This document shows, in pieces, positions 22,501 to 33,327 of a stretch of 64,000 nucleotides of DNA (within the stretch, counting starts at the first letter, position 1; every line of letters begins with the position of its first letter). Origin of the DNA: Plasmodiophora brassicae (taxonomy: Eukaryota > Endomyxa > Phytomyxea > Plasmodiophorida > Plasmodiophoridae); NCBI GenBank assembly GCA_039704465.1, contig JASFAU010000003.1:1116001-1180000 (forward strand), written 5' to 3'. The notes below the pieces were generated by a model. The model did no database searches. It was not told the DNA's origin and was given only the letters and a program-made list of their open reading frames with translations. The translations under genes were made by a program, and so were the position numbers.

Positions 22501-22781
22501 ACTCAGCTCAGTTCTTGTGCGATTTGAGGCATAGATTGTTACATCCCCTTGGTGCCGCATGGTACGATGCACCCGTAGTGGATGAGTCAGCAACGCGTCG
22601 CTCTCTGCGTCGCCAGGTGACGCATTTGAGACGGCACGCGCCATTGTGCCGCAGAGGTCTGGCCGAGTGGGCTCAGCCGCCGTGTTGGTATGTGTGGCCG
22701 TTGCGTCATCAACCGGCATACCTGCATTGGCTTCGTGACAACTGCACCTCTGTCCCTTCCTCAACAGCTTCAAAAGCCACA
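22501..22781. other. Short intergenic region
   Basis: No gene seen. A plus-strand segment near 22658 (TGGCCGAGTGG) matches a tRNA A box, but no B box or cloverleaf follows. The region probably carries the PPR gene terminator and the promoter of the secreted protein gene. Confidence 0.4.
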
Positions 22782-23473
22782 ATGCTGACTGCAACCGTGC
22801 TCGCCCTCGCCCCGATGATGATCTTGGCGCAGACCAACTACGCCGACTACCCACTGACCCAAGATGCTCTCAACAAATACTGTGGTGGCCTGACAACGCC
22901 GGCCCAGAAATGTATCAAGTCTCCCCGTTTCCACAAGCGACCTGTTCTGACCCTGTCATTTGTCGCATAGGTGCCGCGGGACAGTTCCCAGAGGTCGACA
23001 CGTTCTGTAGATTCAGCACAACGGTCAACAAGTGCGCGTTTATCGGCACCAGTTGCCCGCCGAACATGGGTTCGGCTGTGAAGGACCTGGGCAACTGTGG
23101 GGCGACGTCGAAGGACACGTGCCCTGCGACTTGCCAGACGGCAATGGATCAAGTGTCGACGCAAGTGATGTGCAACGCCGGCCTGACATCCTACCAGAAC
23201 CTGACGGCGTTGGCGAATTCCCAGGAGCAGGCCTCGGACAATCTTCTTGTCAGCAGTGCCAACCTCTACCTCTGCCTTACACAGCTTCCGCTCAACCAGT
23301 TCTCTTCCGCTATGACCGTTACCTGCAACGCATCGGCGGATGCTGTGACAGCGGCGATGTCCAAGTGCGTTGCTGGCGGCAGCAGTGGCCACAGCTCGGG
23401 AGCCGCTGGGATCAATGGGTTCCTGTCTGTCCTCGCCGCCGCAGTCCTGTCGTTCGCTGCCTTCGTCGCCTAA
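22782..23473 (+). CDS. Secreted Cys-rich protein, probably GPI-anchored
   Basis: Exons 22782-22911 and 22971-23473 give 210 residues. The intron (59 bases, with TTCTGACC before the AG) splits a cysteine codon. Signal peptide MLTATVLALAPMMILAQ. The mature region contains about twelve cysteines (CGGLTTPAQKC, TFCRFSTTVNKCAFIGTSC, LGNCGATSKDTCPATC, QVMCNAG, LYLCLTQ, VTCNAS, SKCVAG), presumably disulfide-paired. A Gly/Ser spacer follows (GGSSGHSSGAAG), then a hydrophobic end (GFLSVLAAAVLSFAAFVA) with no basic tail, the pattern of a GPI-attachment signal. I recognise no named family; the cysteine spacing differs from elicitins and from CFEM domains as I know them. A surface or wall protein is the likely role. 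Confidence 0.82.
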
Positions 23474-24229
23474 ATACGCATCTCTGTGAATACACATACC
23501 TGACTGACGACCGACTCTGCTCTCGCTTCAGATCGCTTGCTGTTGTGCTCGACGGCTCTCTACCGATAGGTCGTTTGTCACGACGCGAGCAAGACCTGCA
23601 AACGCAAAGTTGGTGGCGGACGAGAGTCGTTGGTCAACGCAAACCCACATAGGCGGACCAAGGGACAGCCAAATCATACGTGCCACTTAGCAGGCGTCAC
23701 GTTTCATGCCAAACCCTCACCAAAACTGCTGAATGCGTGCGAGCGCAGTCTGCTATTAGCACATTCTGTTATTCGCTGCCATGCACAGCCTCTCGGCTCC
23801 CCCGCTGTTAAGCCCAACATGATCGTGCTCTTGCCGTTGTTCGCTCTACGAAACATTAGAGACCGAATCCCGGCCGTGAGGCGGTGATCGCTGTCGGGGA
23901 CCCCTGTCTGCAGAATGGGGCCTACCTCGCATGCATGTATGTATCGGCGTTACACTGCCCTCACGATACTCCCCCGCATGCGGATTGAACGGGTTAGGCA
24001 GGACAGGGAATGTGTCCTGAATAGTACGAGTAGATGTACGACGTAGCCGCGCGCGCAAAAATTGAACTGCCCGCTGCGGACGTCGGTTGTTACCGCCAGA
24101 TCTCCAGACCGCCGCAAGTCAAATTGTCTTGGGACTTCAACGAAAAGCTACCGGTATAACTTGCGGAGGCGCCTCAGCGGGTGGCTGATGGGAGGGACCG
24201 CGCAGGACCATTTTTGGGTGGGTCGGGTG
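23474..24229. other. Gene-poor stretch
   Basis: About 750 bases with no convincing coding frame on either strand. It should hold the 3' end of the Cys-rich protein gene and the promoter of the next secreted protein. No repeats, RNA gene or mobile element features are visible. Confidence 0.4.
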
Positions 24230-24811
24230 ATGATGTCGCTGGTCCCGTTGAGACTGGCGCTCCTGGCAACGGCCCTGATCCTGATATCGGCCCGCGTCAC
24301 TGCGTCTGGGAGCAGCGGTCAGCCGAGGCCACTCGTACATCACCATACGATGCCACGAGCCGCGGTCCGCACCCTGCATGGTGTCGAGTGCAGCAGGTTC
24401 AGAAAGGTGTTCGACCGAAGGAAGCGCCACGTCGCAATTCTCACCGTCCGTTTCAACAATTCGAATCATTTGTGGACAGCGAATGGTACCAGCTCTCCTG
24501 CAGCGCTTTCGCGCCCATTTGTCGTATCGGACGAGTCCATCGAAGAGCTCGTTACCCAGTGGATGGAGCGCGTCGACCGCATTCATGAATCGGTCGTCCG
24601 CAAGCCTGCTCCCGATTTCTACCCCCCTCTACTCGTTCTTCGCATCGTGGCCCGACCGACCGACATGACGACTGCTTTTGGCGCCAAGCACCTCCATGAA
24701 AAGCTGAGCTCGACATTCCCTTGGAGTGAAGTCGTCACCGACGTCCTAGCGGCGCCGGGACTCGATTATGGGCATGTCATCCCGATTAGAAGTTCGTGGC
24801 GCTTCATATGA
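24230..24811 (+). CDS. Uncharacterised secreted or ER protein
   Basis: Single-exon reading from the ATG at 24230 to a stop at 24811, 193 residues. Signal peptide MMSLVPLRLALLATALILIS followed by ARVTASG, a plausible cleavage region. The mature part is mixed and globular-looking, with a basic cluster (FRKVFDRRKRHVAILTVRF) and a later segment (SIEELVTQWMERVDRIHESV) that is likely helical, plus one N-glycosylation sequon (NGTS). No family is recognised. The end could be altered by an unseen intron after GLDYGHV, because the terminal residues look less protein-like. Confidence 0.5.
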   Translation: MMSLVPLRLALLATALILISARVTASGSSGQPRPLVHHHTMPRAAVRTLHGVECSRFRKVFDRRKRHVAILTVRFNNSNHLWTANGTSSPAALSRPFVVSDESIEELVTQWMERVDRIHESVVRKPAPDFYPPLLVLRIVARPTDMTTAFGAKHLHEKLSSTFPWSEVVTDVLAAPGLDYGHVIPIRSSWRFI

Positions 24812-24963
24812 GCTCCACCTGACGCGTTTACACACGACAACTTATCGATTCATACATTTGGCAATGGGACCGTGCGCCGGCGAGCGGGATCGACAAGGTA
24901 CTGTTGGACACATTCTAACTGCGCGATCGATCGTCGGTCTCTCGTCACGTTTGACGACTAGAC

Positions 24964-27167
24964 ATGCAAGTATCGACGTCGACGGCTTCGGGTTCGTCGG
25001 CGCCGTTGCCCGATGGGTCTTCCGAAGATTTCGTTCGGTCGATGCGCCTTCGGTTCCGGGAGCAGGCGGCCCGGTTCCTCGAAGATGTCAGTTTTGATGT
25101 CGGGGCCGTGCTAGCGCGAGACGCGTCGTGCCAGGACGAAGAGACGCGTGTACGCTTGGCGGAGCTGCAGAAGGGATTAACAGAACAAGTTCAGCACATG
25201 CAGACGATCATCAAGAAGGAGAAATGCACTATCGCGGCATCCAATCACAAGGTTAGGGGCGGTCCGTGAGGTGAACGGCTATTGCGATCTGAATTCTGTT
25301 TGCTGGCAGAGCAAGAAGGATATGCATTTCACGCCGAATGAGCTCAAGACGCTACAGGACATCGCAAACAGCGAAGTACGAAGGCCTGTCGAAGTTTCCT
25401 TTGATATGCCTTTGATGCGCTTCGTAGGGAGACGAGAACGGCGTCGTAACGACCTTCCTACGTCGCCGGCAGGAAGGCACTGCCAGGAACAGGTTGGCTG
25501 TGGCTGCTTTCGCGTTTCACGCACGAAACGTTCCCTGACAAGGACCTTTCAGGTACAAAGATTTCGTAAAGAAGGCGGAGCAGAAGTACTTCGAGTACCG
25601 TCGTGAAGGAAAGAAGGGCAAGTTTAACTTCCGGAACATTATTCAAGACTCCCTGGCTGCGCCATCGACTCGGCCACCGCCGCCATCCACCTCGGCATCG
25701 AAGAAGGTAAGCAGGCGAAAACGACGGCCAATTTCCACCTTCCATAATGAACCATCTCGGCAGGCGCACGCCAAGCCAAGTCATAAGACGCCTAAGCGTT
25801 CCGCAACCCCAACCCAGGTTCCTCGTCTTGAGCTACCACGTCACGAAGGTTCTTTGCGCTTCTGTCAGCACTTGACCTCACGACTGATGTGGACAAACGG
25901 CAGGACATTCTGCGATGACATCGGCAGTAACTACTGTGGCCACGTCATCATCAGCCTTAATGACAACATCGACTTTGCCATCGTCGACACGATCGATTTA
26001 CTCGGCGCGGATCCCAGCGCCAGCGACGTCACGACCGCTGATGAGCGGACGCCAGTTGGTCATGGAGGATCCCGATGTGTCGACAGTTCGGCAGATCGTC
26101 CAGGAGCTGTCCGAGACCGTCGAGGTGCTTGTCGATTTCGAGTGGCAACCATTCCAGACAGCGGTACCGCCGCCACAGTACCCATATGCCTTCGGCGAAG
26201 ACGCACCTGCCTTCGTCGAGTCCATGCCTGACCCGATTACCGCCCACGTTGAAGGTGTCGGAGAACCCGATGTCACCGACGACAGCAACGATGAAGAAGG
26301 TCAAGAGGCCCTCACAACTATCGGCGAAGAGACTGGCGACGACACAGAAACTGGCACTAGCTACCAGCAAGATGCCAATGATGAAGCATTCGAAGAGCCT
26401 CGGGTCGAGCCTGATGCACCGGTCGTGGAGGCCGGCTCGACTGAGAAGACGGGATATGGTTCTGACGAGCTTTGTGGGGAATATGAGCCTGAACCGCCGT
26501 CATCCGTTCCTGAAGCCGGCGGCTGCGAGTCGGTTGACCCAGTCGACGATGACCCTGTCAGCACGAGTTATGACACTGCTGTGTGCGGTGCCAAGCCTGT
26601 TGCAGAATCATTTGACGATGAATCCGTCGCGGTCATTGCCAACGATGTCAGCAGCCAGCCGAGTGACGAAGACAATGTGGCCCCGCCCTCCGATCCTGAG
26701 ACCGATGTCAGCAACGAGGCTGTGCAATGCTTACAGGAGAAGCCTATCAGTGCTCCAGTTGATCTGACTGATATTGGCCGCATTCCGAAACCGAAACCTG
26801 GACCTCTGCCTGCACTCAAGTCCCGAAAGGAGCTATCGCCTGTGAAGCTCAAGCCAACGAAGGCCCACCAACAGTGCCATCAACGGAAACTCCCTGAACG
26901 AAATTCGCAGGTTAGGCGTCCGACGCGTAAGCAAGCACCCCCGCCGAAACGGGTACGGAAACGCGACCACCGGAACAACTGCGAATCCTGTATTAACCGG
27001 TTGTGCAGGCGGATGGTGACCGGGACCGGTCACCCTGGCGCCATCCGGACTGGCATGCGCACACCCGAACATCTCGAGCGAATGACTTGCCGACGCGCGC
27101 CCAGCGAGAGCGACTTCGGTCCAAGGCATTGCTCGCTGCGAAGAAGGGCGACGAGCCCAGCGCCTGA
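24964..27167 (+). CDS. Uncharacterised acidic protein with coiled-coil start
   Basis: Not recognised. Starts at ATG 24964. The first 90 residues are helical and coiled-coil-like (FVRSMRLRFREQAARFLEDV, then LQKGLTEQVQHMQTIIKKEK). A short intron leads to KKDMHFTPNELKTLQDIANS and later AEQKYFEYRREGKKGKFNF. From about 26050 to 26800 comes a long, very acidic disordered region rich in D/E/S/P/V, then a basic Pro/Lys-rich segment. The last intron (GTACGG..TGTGCAG, ending 27008, with TATTAAC branch) joins to a basic helix (RANDLPTRAQRERLRSKALL) and stop TGA at 27165-27167. The composition suggests a nuclear or cytoskeletal regulator, but this is speculation. Middle exon borders are uncertain. Confidence 0.5.
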
Positions 27168-27309
27168 AATGGCAGCGCGTCGTCGTCCTCGTCTACTCCA
27201 ATATGTTCAACACTCTCGTATCAAACACCACTTACGACGGTGGACGAATTGCACGTAGCCGTATTTGGTAAACAATCCGGATAGTGCTACAGCGTGCCTC
27301 GCTGCAAGC

Positions 27310-27381
27310 CCCGGGGCAAGTTGTGCAGTGATCCCGAAGGCCCGGGGCAAGTTGTGCAGAGATCCCGAAGGCCCGGGGCAC
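27310..27381. repeat. 31 bp tandem repeat
   Basis: Two full copies (27310-27340 and 27341-27371) and a third partial copy of a 31-base unit starting CCCGGGGCAAGTTGTGCAG. Copies differ at one base. It lies between the acidic unknown gene and the first MADS-box gene, outside any supported coding region. Confidence 0.9.
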
Positions 27382-27580
27382 AGAGGTGTGCCGGCCTTCC
27401 GTGTTGGATCACGATTTTCTGTACCGTAGGAATTGCGCGTCTATTTCGGGCCCCGCAGTCGCGGAGTTTGTTTGACAAGTCGGACGTCGTGTTCGCCACA
27501 GCGTTTGAGTGCGCCGTGTGGCCCTCGCCTCGATCTTCCTTGTTTGACCGGGAGCATCGCCAGGCTGCTGGAGTTGCGAG

Positions 27581-28273
27581 ATGGGAACAAAATCGTCTTT
27601 GGGGATGCTGCCCACGAGAAAGCAGCGCGCAGCTGCGTTCCGCAAACGCCGAGTCGGTCTTGTTAAAAAGCTCACCGAGCTGTCAATACGTGAGAGACCG
27701 CCGATAGCGTCAACCGTACTCCACGTTTGGATCTGATGTCGTTCGTGTTGTGGAACAGTTTGCGGGTGCAAGATTTCTCTGGTTGTCATTAACGATGATA
27801 GCACCAAATCATTCTCGAACGGCGATGTCGAATCCATGTTCCGAGTCCTGGAACGCAAACGATCAGGGTCCATTTCGTCAGCGGGCGCAGCGGAACGCAA
27901 ACGATCAGAGTCCATTTCGTCAGCGGGCACAGCGGAATCGGCCGTCAGCAGCTTCAACAGTCAAGCAACCGGCGATACGTTCTCGCTGATGCGGACCGTG
28001 GAGCCGCTTCCATCGCCGATCATTGCTGATAACATATCGTTTCTGTCTTCAAATGCACCGGCACAAATAGCGAGTTCTGGCATTGAGGGCAACCAGTTTG
28101 GCATGTTTTTTAACGGTGAACAGCATTCTATATCAGAAACGCAAGTGCTGAATATTGGGGCGGAAGCACAAGAGTTGTCTTGTGGAAATGCCCCATTCAT
28201 GATGGGCGGATCGAGCGATATCTTCTTCGAGAGCGTGTTCGACATCAGGGTGGACGGATTGTCAAACCCTTAG
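27581..28273 (+). CDS. MADS-box transcription factor, first of a tandem pair
   Basis: Exons 27581-27689 and 27759-28273 give 207 residues. The MADS domain is AAAFRKRRVGLVKKLTELSI, then across the intron LCGCKISLVVINDD. It conserves the RKRRxGLxKKxxELS helix that contacts the minor groove and the beta strand that forms the dimer sheet. The residues before it (SSLGMLPTRKQR) are diverged from the usual GRGKI start. There is no plant-type keratin-like domain, and the rest is Ser-rich and disordered with a 14-residue tandem duplication. It ends in an acidic, aromatic segment (SSDIFFESVFDI) that could be an activation motif. SRF type versus MEF2 type cannot be decided. The intron position is identical to that of the next gene. 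Confidence 0.85.
27851..27934 (+). repeat. 42 bp in-frame duplication in MADS gene
   Basis: Two adjacent 42-base copies (27851-27892, 27893-27934) encode ERKRSGSISSAGAA and ERKRSESISSAGTA. There are only three to four base differences, so the duplication is recent. Each copy carries an RKRS..S pattern that fits a basophilic-kinase phosphosite or a nuclear localisation signal. Confidence 0.9.
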
Positions 28274-28610
28274 TCGTTAACATTAAACGGCAGCGCCTTC
28301 CTGTATTGCGACCACGTCTTATCTTTGTTACAGTCGACTATGCATGGGAAGACTCCCAATACACACGAGCCATCCGACCGTGTTCAAGCGCCTATGCTCC
28401 TGCATTATCTCAGATGTGATAACTGCTCAGTGATCACGTACGTGGCGCGCCACGCTCAGAGACTCGAACGTAACGCCACTTGTGTTCGCCACTATTTTTG
28501 GACGCGGCGGAAACTTTTGCGGACAGGGGCCTAATTTCCATGTGACCGTGGCAAGCTGTCGACGAGTCATCGTGTCGCCTGTTCTCAAAAGCGAAAGCGG
28601 TGCCGCGAGC

Positions 28611-29165
28611 ATGAAGAGGAAGTTAGAGCTGCTCCCTGCCGGAAGGAAGCGTGATTCTGCGTTTCGGAAGCGACGGGTTGGCCTGGTGAAGAAGGCGCAT
28701 GAACTGGCGACTTGTGAGTGCGCGCCTTCCCACCAGGTCTGCTGTAACGGGGGTTGACTGATTGCGATTGCAGTGTGTGCATGCAAAGTATCCATCGTCG
28801 TCATTCACCCTGACCGCCACAAATCGTTCACGGTTGGCGATCCTCGCGGTCTCTTCGACGCCATCCCGCCCGCTCCTTCGCGGGCAATGGGTTCTCGCGA
28901 TGCCTTGTTCGTCGCTCAACAAGACACCGCGCCTTCGTTCGCCTCGGAGATGAACATAAGTCAATGCTTGAACTCGTTTTCTAGCCCTGGCACTATGTCA
29001 GCCGCCTCGAGCCAGATGACTTCGTGTGATTCGCCGTTTGATTTTCCTTTACTGGACCTTTCTGGATCGATGGCATCGCCTTTCGCCTTGGAACCGACCA
29101 CGAACGACACAGATAACGGGTTTCTTGAATCGTTATTCGTCGATGATATGCTGTCCCGTCAATAA
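28611..29165 (+). CDS. MADS-box transcription factor, second of a tandem pair
   Basis: Exons 28611-28713 and 28774-29165 give 164 residues. The MADS domain is SAFRKRRVGLVKKAHELATL, then CACKVSIVVIHPDRHKSFTV. The core FRKRRVGLVKK is identical to that of the upstream neighbour, while flanks and C-terminus differ strongly. The intron falls at the same codon position (within the Leu of ELxxLC) in both genes. The C-terminal region is Ser/Asp-rich and ends with FLESLFVDDMLSRQ, an acidic amphipathic segment similar in place and character to the SSDIFFESVFDI end of the first gene. The start at 28611 leaves only about 16 residues before the conserved core. Confidence 0.83.
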
Positions 29166-29312
29166 CGCCCTTGGTGTGATCATAAATAATGAAATATAAG
29201 AGGCAATCCGGCTGGGTGGATTGCGTTGAACTCAACAGCGTCTGAAGGAGGTCTAAACGATATTTAATCACTGGACGAGAGTGGACGACGTTGAGGAGAG
29301 CACGCTTGCCGG

Positions 29313-31633
29313 TCATAGGTCGCGGGAAATAAACAGGAATGGAGTCTGCCCGGCCAACAGGCCTTGTATCAGGAGGGCGACCTGACTGGTCGTGTGCCCC
29401 GGCAGGGATGTTGCCTGGTATCTCTTCAACTTGCGCTGGTTGATCTCGACGAGGTCGGACCGATCTACATTGGAGCGGGTCGACGCCGATGTAGAAAAGA
29501 GCTGAACGTGGTGGTCAAGACCACTGGTGGCGATGCAAGATGTGCCTAGCACAGGATGTGCTCGCACACAGTTCAGTCCGCACACCTCGTCAGATGGTTC
29601 CGACACCAGAGAATGAACAGCAACGCCGCTATCTGCGTCGTAAATGAAAACTAAACCGCGCAATGATGAGCACTCGCTAGCGGAACGACTCGATTCCCAA
29701 GATACCTGTCCCATCGTCACTGGCACAGCCAACAAGCTGTTCGCTGAGGAAGGTGGCCTCCTTGATGTATGTTTCGACATGTGCGTGGCCGACAAGACGT
29801 GAACGATAATCAGAGGAACCGCCCAGATCGTCGTCAACGCCTTGGTCAGCTTGCTCCGGGTCGGATTCCGTAAGATGAACGACGTCAGCAAGTTCATCGG
29901 CAGCACTGGGATATCGTGTCATGTAACGTCGAGCTGTCGCAACTGCTCGGTCTGAGCTGTCAAGCGCCATCAGCGCGCGCACCCGACATATTGCCGCTTC
30001 AACCCCGAACTCTCTAAGCCCACTGAGGGACAATTCAGATCGACTCGATCGAGCATAACCGACAAGGTCAGGATACCTTCGTTCAGCCGTACTGAGAGCG
30101 GTTTCCGCATCACGTAGCGCGGCGCCCGCATCGCCAACCCACTGTCGTTGCTGTCGTATCAAGCATCATGATCCCGAACGAACGATACATCAGCCCATCG
30201 TTATATCTTACCAGCAAGGCCCCTGACCGCATCGATAATAAATCGATCTTTTGTTCGGCAGACAGCTGGCTCTGAAGCGACAACACAGCGGACAGTACGT
30301 CGATAGCGTTCGCCCATTTCTTGGCTTCGATTCTGTTGGAAGAACACCGTCAGAAAGTCATTCATGTTACAGTGGCCTGAACCGATACGAACTCGTCTAC
30401 AGCTTTGCGCCGCATCTGTTCGATTCGCCTTGCCAGACGCGAAGGCGACGGCGACTTGATCACTATTTCGCATACCACGGTCAGCAATGATCCGACAAAT
30501 GACGGCAACGACGGCTTACCGATATCTGCATCATTCCGGTTGTCAACATCGAAGACATACGTGTGATCACAGTTGTAGTTGACGACCACCCGGCGGCCGC
30601 TTGGAGAAAAGGATACGCATGTGACTAAAGCGTTGACATCGCCGTCCTCGCTCAGATGCCGAGGAGCGTACTCAGCTATCGGGACCGGTGGCGATCCACC
30701 ACCCGAGGTCAACGAGAGCATGCGCCGATCGAACAGCCGCCCGTAGACACCAGTGCCAACGAGCTGTTGGAAGTTTGAGCATAAAACCCTCAGCGTGACG
30801 ATACAGAGACGTACAAGAAGATTCGGGTCCACAGGAGACACAGCGATACCGGAGAACCGCCAAGGCGTATGAAACTGGCGGCCGTCGATTAGGACGTTCT
30901 TGGCATGACAATTCGCAAAATCGGAGCATTGCCCTCCACACTCTGGCATTGTTCGGGCATCCCATTGACGAATGGTCGCGTCCTAACAAACAATGAGCTA
31001 TGCGACTTGGACGTGTGCTCGTACTTTCGGCCCGGCGTACCTCGGACGATGACCAAAAGACGGACAGTTGATCAGGGGGCTGTTCGATTTCACTGACCGC
31101 CTCTTTGTGACAGGTGTATCGTGCGATTGTTCGATCAAACGCTGAGATGCAGACCGTCGAGCAATTCGCGCCCGTGGCCATCATTGATCCGGACCGGTCC
31201 AGGAACCGGACACCGAATATGTTGTGACCATGGTCCTGCAAACGGTCAGTCAAACGCCAACGACCGCATCCGCTCGATAGATACCGTTTGAATGACGTTT
31301 CGAAGTTGTATGTTATGACTGTTGTCAATTGACCACAGGCGAATTTTGCGATCGTCGGAGACACTCGCCAGCAGCTCTCCGGTACCGGGCGACCAGCACA
31401 ATCGGTTCACACATCCTGCCATGCAACGTTCAGCCATCCCGAATCCCTGCAGACCCCATTCGCTATCACCGACCCGCATGATGATACCGAACCCGGTCCT
31501 CACTGGTGACCGGGGCCGGTCGCAGTCGATGAATCCAGGCGTTGTGCCCGGACAACCGCCGGAACGCCCACTGCGGCCCGTGGTCGGCCAGCTCGCGGTC
31601 GCGGATCACGCTCAGCACGTTACACGTCACCAT
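29313..31633 (-). CDS. WDTC1/DCAF9-like WD40-TPR protein
   Basis: Predicted substrate receptor of CUL4-DDB1 ubiquitin ligases (DCAF family). From ATG 31633 it reads VIRDRELADHGPQWAFRRLS, then WD blades such as CVNRLCWSPGTGELLASVSD followed by DRKIRLWSI, then VTCVSFSPSGRRVVVNYNCD followed by HTYVFDV. A TPR-like helical segment follows (MRRKAVDEFVSVQAT, then AAICRVRALMALDSSDRAVA). It closes with the diagnostic WDTC1 end: HAHVETYIKEATFLSEQLVG, then ASDDGTVFIYDADSG across an intron, and VRAHPVLGTSCIATSGLDH. The order WD40, TPR, WD40 is that of WDTC1 rather than DCAF6 or DCAF8. At least seven short introns; exon borders are resolved only in part. Confidence 0.82.
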
Positions 31634-31760
31634 GGCTAACCCGAAGTGCAGTTCGGCAGTGGGGCGTGCCCGAATTCCCGCTGGCGCTGTCGCCTGAATG
31701 TCCGCAGCGTTACGCAGCTTGCGCCGACCAGTGCCGTCCCCCGACCCGTCCGTGACAGGG
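31634..31760. promoter_or_regulatory. Divergent promoter between WDTC1-like and DBR1
   Basis: 127 bases separate the two start codons. The sequence is GC-rich with no evident TATA box. Inferred only from gene arrangement. Confidence 0.35.
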
Positions 31761-33249
31761 ATGGTTCGCGTTGCCGTTGTGGGCTGCGCCCACGGCGCCT
31801 TGGATCAGCTGTACGCGAGCGTCGCCTACCTGGAGCAGGAGAAGGGCGTCAAGATCGACCTGCTGCTCGTGAGGTAGCGCGCGGTGAACGTCGGTGTTTG
31901 GCCTGAGACGATTGCCGTGCAGGTCTGTGGCGATTTCCAGGCGGTTCGGAATGAGGATGATTTGGCATGCATGGCATGCCCTGCGAAATATAGGACGATG
32001 AACACGTTCTATAAGTATTATTCAGGCGAATGTATTGCCCCTGTTACGACGATCTTCATTGGTGGGAATCATGAAGCGTCGAATTATCTGTTCGAGCTGT
32101 ACGGTGGTGGCTGGGTGGCTCCCAACATCTACTTCCTGGGTTTCGCTGGCGTTGTGAACTTCGGAGGGCTGAGGATCGCTGGCCTCAGTGGCATTTTCAA
32201 ACCGGCACACTTCAACTGCGGGTACTTTGAAACGTTCCCTCTTGACGAGCGATCCATGCGGTCGCTGTACCATGTACGAGAATACGAAATATATCGACTA
32301 ATGCAGGTTGGCCTGCCCGCGTTCGGTACAGCGTCGTATCGTCTAATTGTCTGCATGTCAGATCTCTGGCGACCTGGACGTGTTCATGTCTCATGACTGG
32401 CCAGCCGGAATTGCCGGGTATGGTGACACGCAAGGGTTGCTCCGAAGAAAGCCGTTCTTTCGGGGAGAGATTGCCTCGAACACGTTAGGTATGGCAACGC
32501 CAGACTGAAGCAGGATTCTCGCCAACGGTATGCTATTGTAGGCAATCCGGAAACGATGGGCCTGCTGATGAAACTTCGTCCATCGTACTGGTTATCTGCG
32601 CATCTGCATGTCAAGTTTGCTGCCGTTGTCGACCATGACGACGGAAGGATGACCCGTTTCCTTTCTCTGGACAAGTGCCTTCCACACCGCGATTTCATGC
32701 AGGTAAGGCACAGCTGGCCTGCCAGGCTGATGGTTAGGTCGGCTAATTGTTTGGCAGGTCGTTGATTTCCCGGACAAAACTGGCCCCTTAGAACTGGCAC
32801 ACGACCCCGAATGGCTTGCAATAGTCAAGTCGAGCGCGAATTTGCTATCGACTTCATTCAGACAGCCACGACTTCCTCCTTCTGCTAGCCTGCTAGCTAA
32901 GAGTGAGACTGACATTAACGAGATCCGTTCGTCATTCAATGATGATATGACGATCAAGCCCGAGGCCTTTGCAGTAAGCGTCGATGCCTACAAAGGTGGC
33001 CCGTTGCGGAGGGGCTCACCTCCTGGCTTAAGAGTGAACCCGCAGACGGCAGCGCTGTATTCAAGACTCTCGCTAGAAGTTCCGTTCTCAGCAAAGCTTA
33101 CAACGAATAGCATGACGATTAACCCGGAGGAGATCACGCTAGATGATGGGGATAGCAGCGAAGAGCAACAGTCAAGCATCCCCCAGTGTACTAACCCGGA
33201 TGAAATCATGTTAGATGATGATGAAGAGCAGGAGGAGGATGCCGAGTGA
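31761..33249 (+). CDS. DBR1: RNA lariat debranching enzyme
   Basis: Metallophosphoesterase that cleaves the 2'-5' bond of excised intron lariats, which matters in a genome this intron-dense. Exons 31761-31868, 31923-32306, 32362-32488, 32542-32703 and 32759-33249 give 423 residues. All catalytic blocks are present in order: [76 protein letters not shown] and [16 protein letters not shown], followed by [19 protein letters not shown]. The Cys in GCAHG and the GNHE and HLH histidines are the metal ligands. The C-terminal domain ([12 protein letters not shown], a trace of the NPQT signature) ends in a strongly acidic tail. All four introns are 53-55 bases. Confidence 0.96.
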
Positions 33250-33327
33250 TGTACATGGTATGTAATGATTCGGCATCGCGATGAACAAATGATTATTACA
33301 CTGTCTATTACGTAGATCTGAATTGGA

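Noticed and set aside
22650..22730. tRNA-like segment with A-box TGGCCGAGTGG
   Set aside because: No B box, no matching acceptor stem and no plausible anticodon arm downstream.
25998..26852. Several minus-strand Ser/Thr/Gly-rich frames
   Set aside because: Antisense to the acidic low-complexity exon of the plus-strand gene; the composition is a by-product of the biased codons.
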